Positions 31,941 through 32,282 of a stretch of DNA of 32,282 bases are shown piece by piece. Below the pieces are notes generated by a model, which saw nothing but the letters and a program-made list of their open reading frames with translations, did no database searches and had not been told where the DNA came from. Source of the DNA: Acidimicrobiia bacterium (GTDB lineage: Bacteria > Actinomycetota > Acidimicrobiia > Acidimicrobiales > Ilumatobacteraceae); NCBI GenBank assembly GCA_009923785.1, contig RFSV01000015.1:1-32282 (forward strand), given 5' to 3'. The position numbers were made by a program, and so were the translations under genes. Position 1 is the stretch's first letter; each line of letters begins with the position of its first letter.

Positions 31941-32282
31941 TCAGTAGAGGCGCGCGGTCAACTTCTTGCGCCAGGCCGCCGTTCGAGGATCGTCGGGGCC
32001 CATGAGCTCGAGGATGTCGACGAACCGCTGACGCGCCTCGTCGTCGACCTTGACGTGTTCGAGCAACTCGTTCAACTGTTCGTCGAAGTCGTCGGCCGGT
32101 CGCATCGACAACCGTGCCGCGGCGGAGGCGCGACGAACATCGTCAGTCTCGGGCACACGAGCCAACAACGAGAGGGCCCGCTCGCCTTCTCCACGCCCGG
32201 TGTAGATGTCGGCCAACGCGACGATCGCCCCTTCGTTCCCAGGGTCGATCTCGAGAGCCTTGTCGAGGCTGGCCTCGTCGCC
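31941..32282 (-). CDS. TPR-containing protein, C-terminal part (CnoX/YbbN thioredoxin-like, partial)
   Basis: The frame is open from the right edge, so only the last 113 codons are present. The visible protein has two or more TPR-like helix pairs (SLDKALEIDPGNEGAIVALADIYTGRGEGERALSLLARVPE) and ends DDEARQRFVDILELMGPDDPRTAAWRKKLTARLY. From memory, this tail (a DDEARQRFVDxLExLGPDDPRxxxxRxxLxxxLF phrase) is typical of the thioredoxin-fold/TPR co-chaperone CnoX (YbbN). The thioredoxin domain would lie outside the window. The TTG at 32216 is not a real start, since the repeat continues upstream of it. Confidence 0.7.
   Translation of the reverse strand, partial: GDEASLDKALEIDPGNEGAIVALADIYTGRGEGERALSLLARVPETDDVRRASAAARLSMRPADDFDEQLNELLEHVKVDDEARQRFVDILELMGPDDPRTAAWRKKLTARLY

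Noticed and set aside
1-32282. CRISPR arrays, insertion sequences, prophage, toxin-antitoxin or defence islands
   Set aside because: No regularly spaced repeats, transposase or integrase motifs, or recognised defence proteins were found on either strand; the gene content is mostly housekeeping.

Overview
The window is a dense stretch of chromosome from a high-GC actinobacterium, most likely of the class Acidimicrobiia (inference; no 16S rRNA gene is present). Signs for this are a BldD-type regulator, an actinobacterial 6C-type small RNA, the hrcA-dnaJ-rsmE order, a single-chain biotin-dependent carboxyltransferase, and many leaderless-looking genes with a TANNNT box a few bases before ATG/GTG. 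I see no CRISPR array, insertion sequence, prophage, plasmid function or replication origin, and no gene-free stretch longer than about 250 bases.

Left part (1-13.3 kb): the tail of a nitroreductase-family gene converges on a fused HAD phosphatase/acyltransferase gene. Directly upstream of the latter, on the same strand, lies a structured non-coding RNA whose hairpin loops are runs of C (6C-like). A LysR regulator is transcribed away from that RNA and overlaps a carboxyltransferase gene. Citrate synthase and a membrane-anchored molybdopterin oxidoreductase follow. On the other strand come an acyltransferase-3/SGNH protein, a quinone oxidoreductase, NADP-isocitrate dehydrogenase (perfect TATAAT box with operator-like repeats) and an EamA transporter. 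An aldo/keto reductase points right.

Middle (13.3-15.9 kb): three related orphan regulators, each with a receiver-like N-terminal half and a LuxR-type HTH, lie side by side in alternating orientation, followed by a translationally coupled 91-residue protein of unknown function and a tRNA-Val(GAC). This is the part least explained by known systems.

Right part (15.9-32.3 kb): a mostly minus-strand housekeeping block, read in its direction of transcription (right to left): a thioredoxin/TPR-type protein (cut by the window edge), glpD, comEA, comEC, holA, lepA, an MFS transporter, a divergent histidinol-dehydrogenase homologue, a photolyase, hrcA, dnaJ, rsmE, a bldD-like gene with a c-di-GMP-type signature, and hemW. 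rpsT and a small membrane-protein gene are on the plus strand. Many neighbours overlap by 4 bases or are separated by only a few, so much of this block is probably cotranscribed, with internal leaderless promoters in front of the bldD-like and hisD-like genes.
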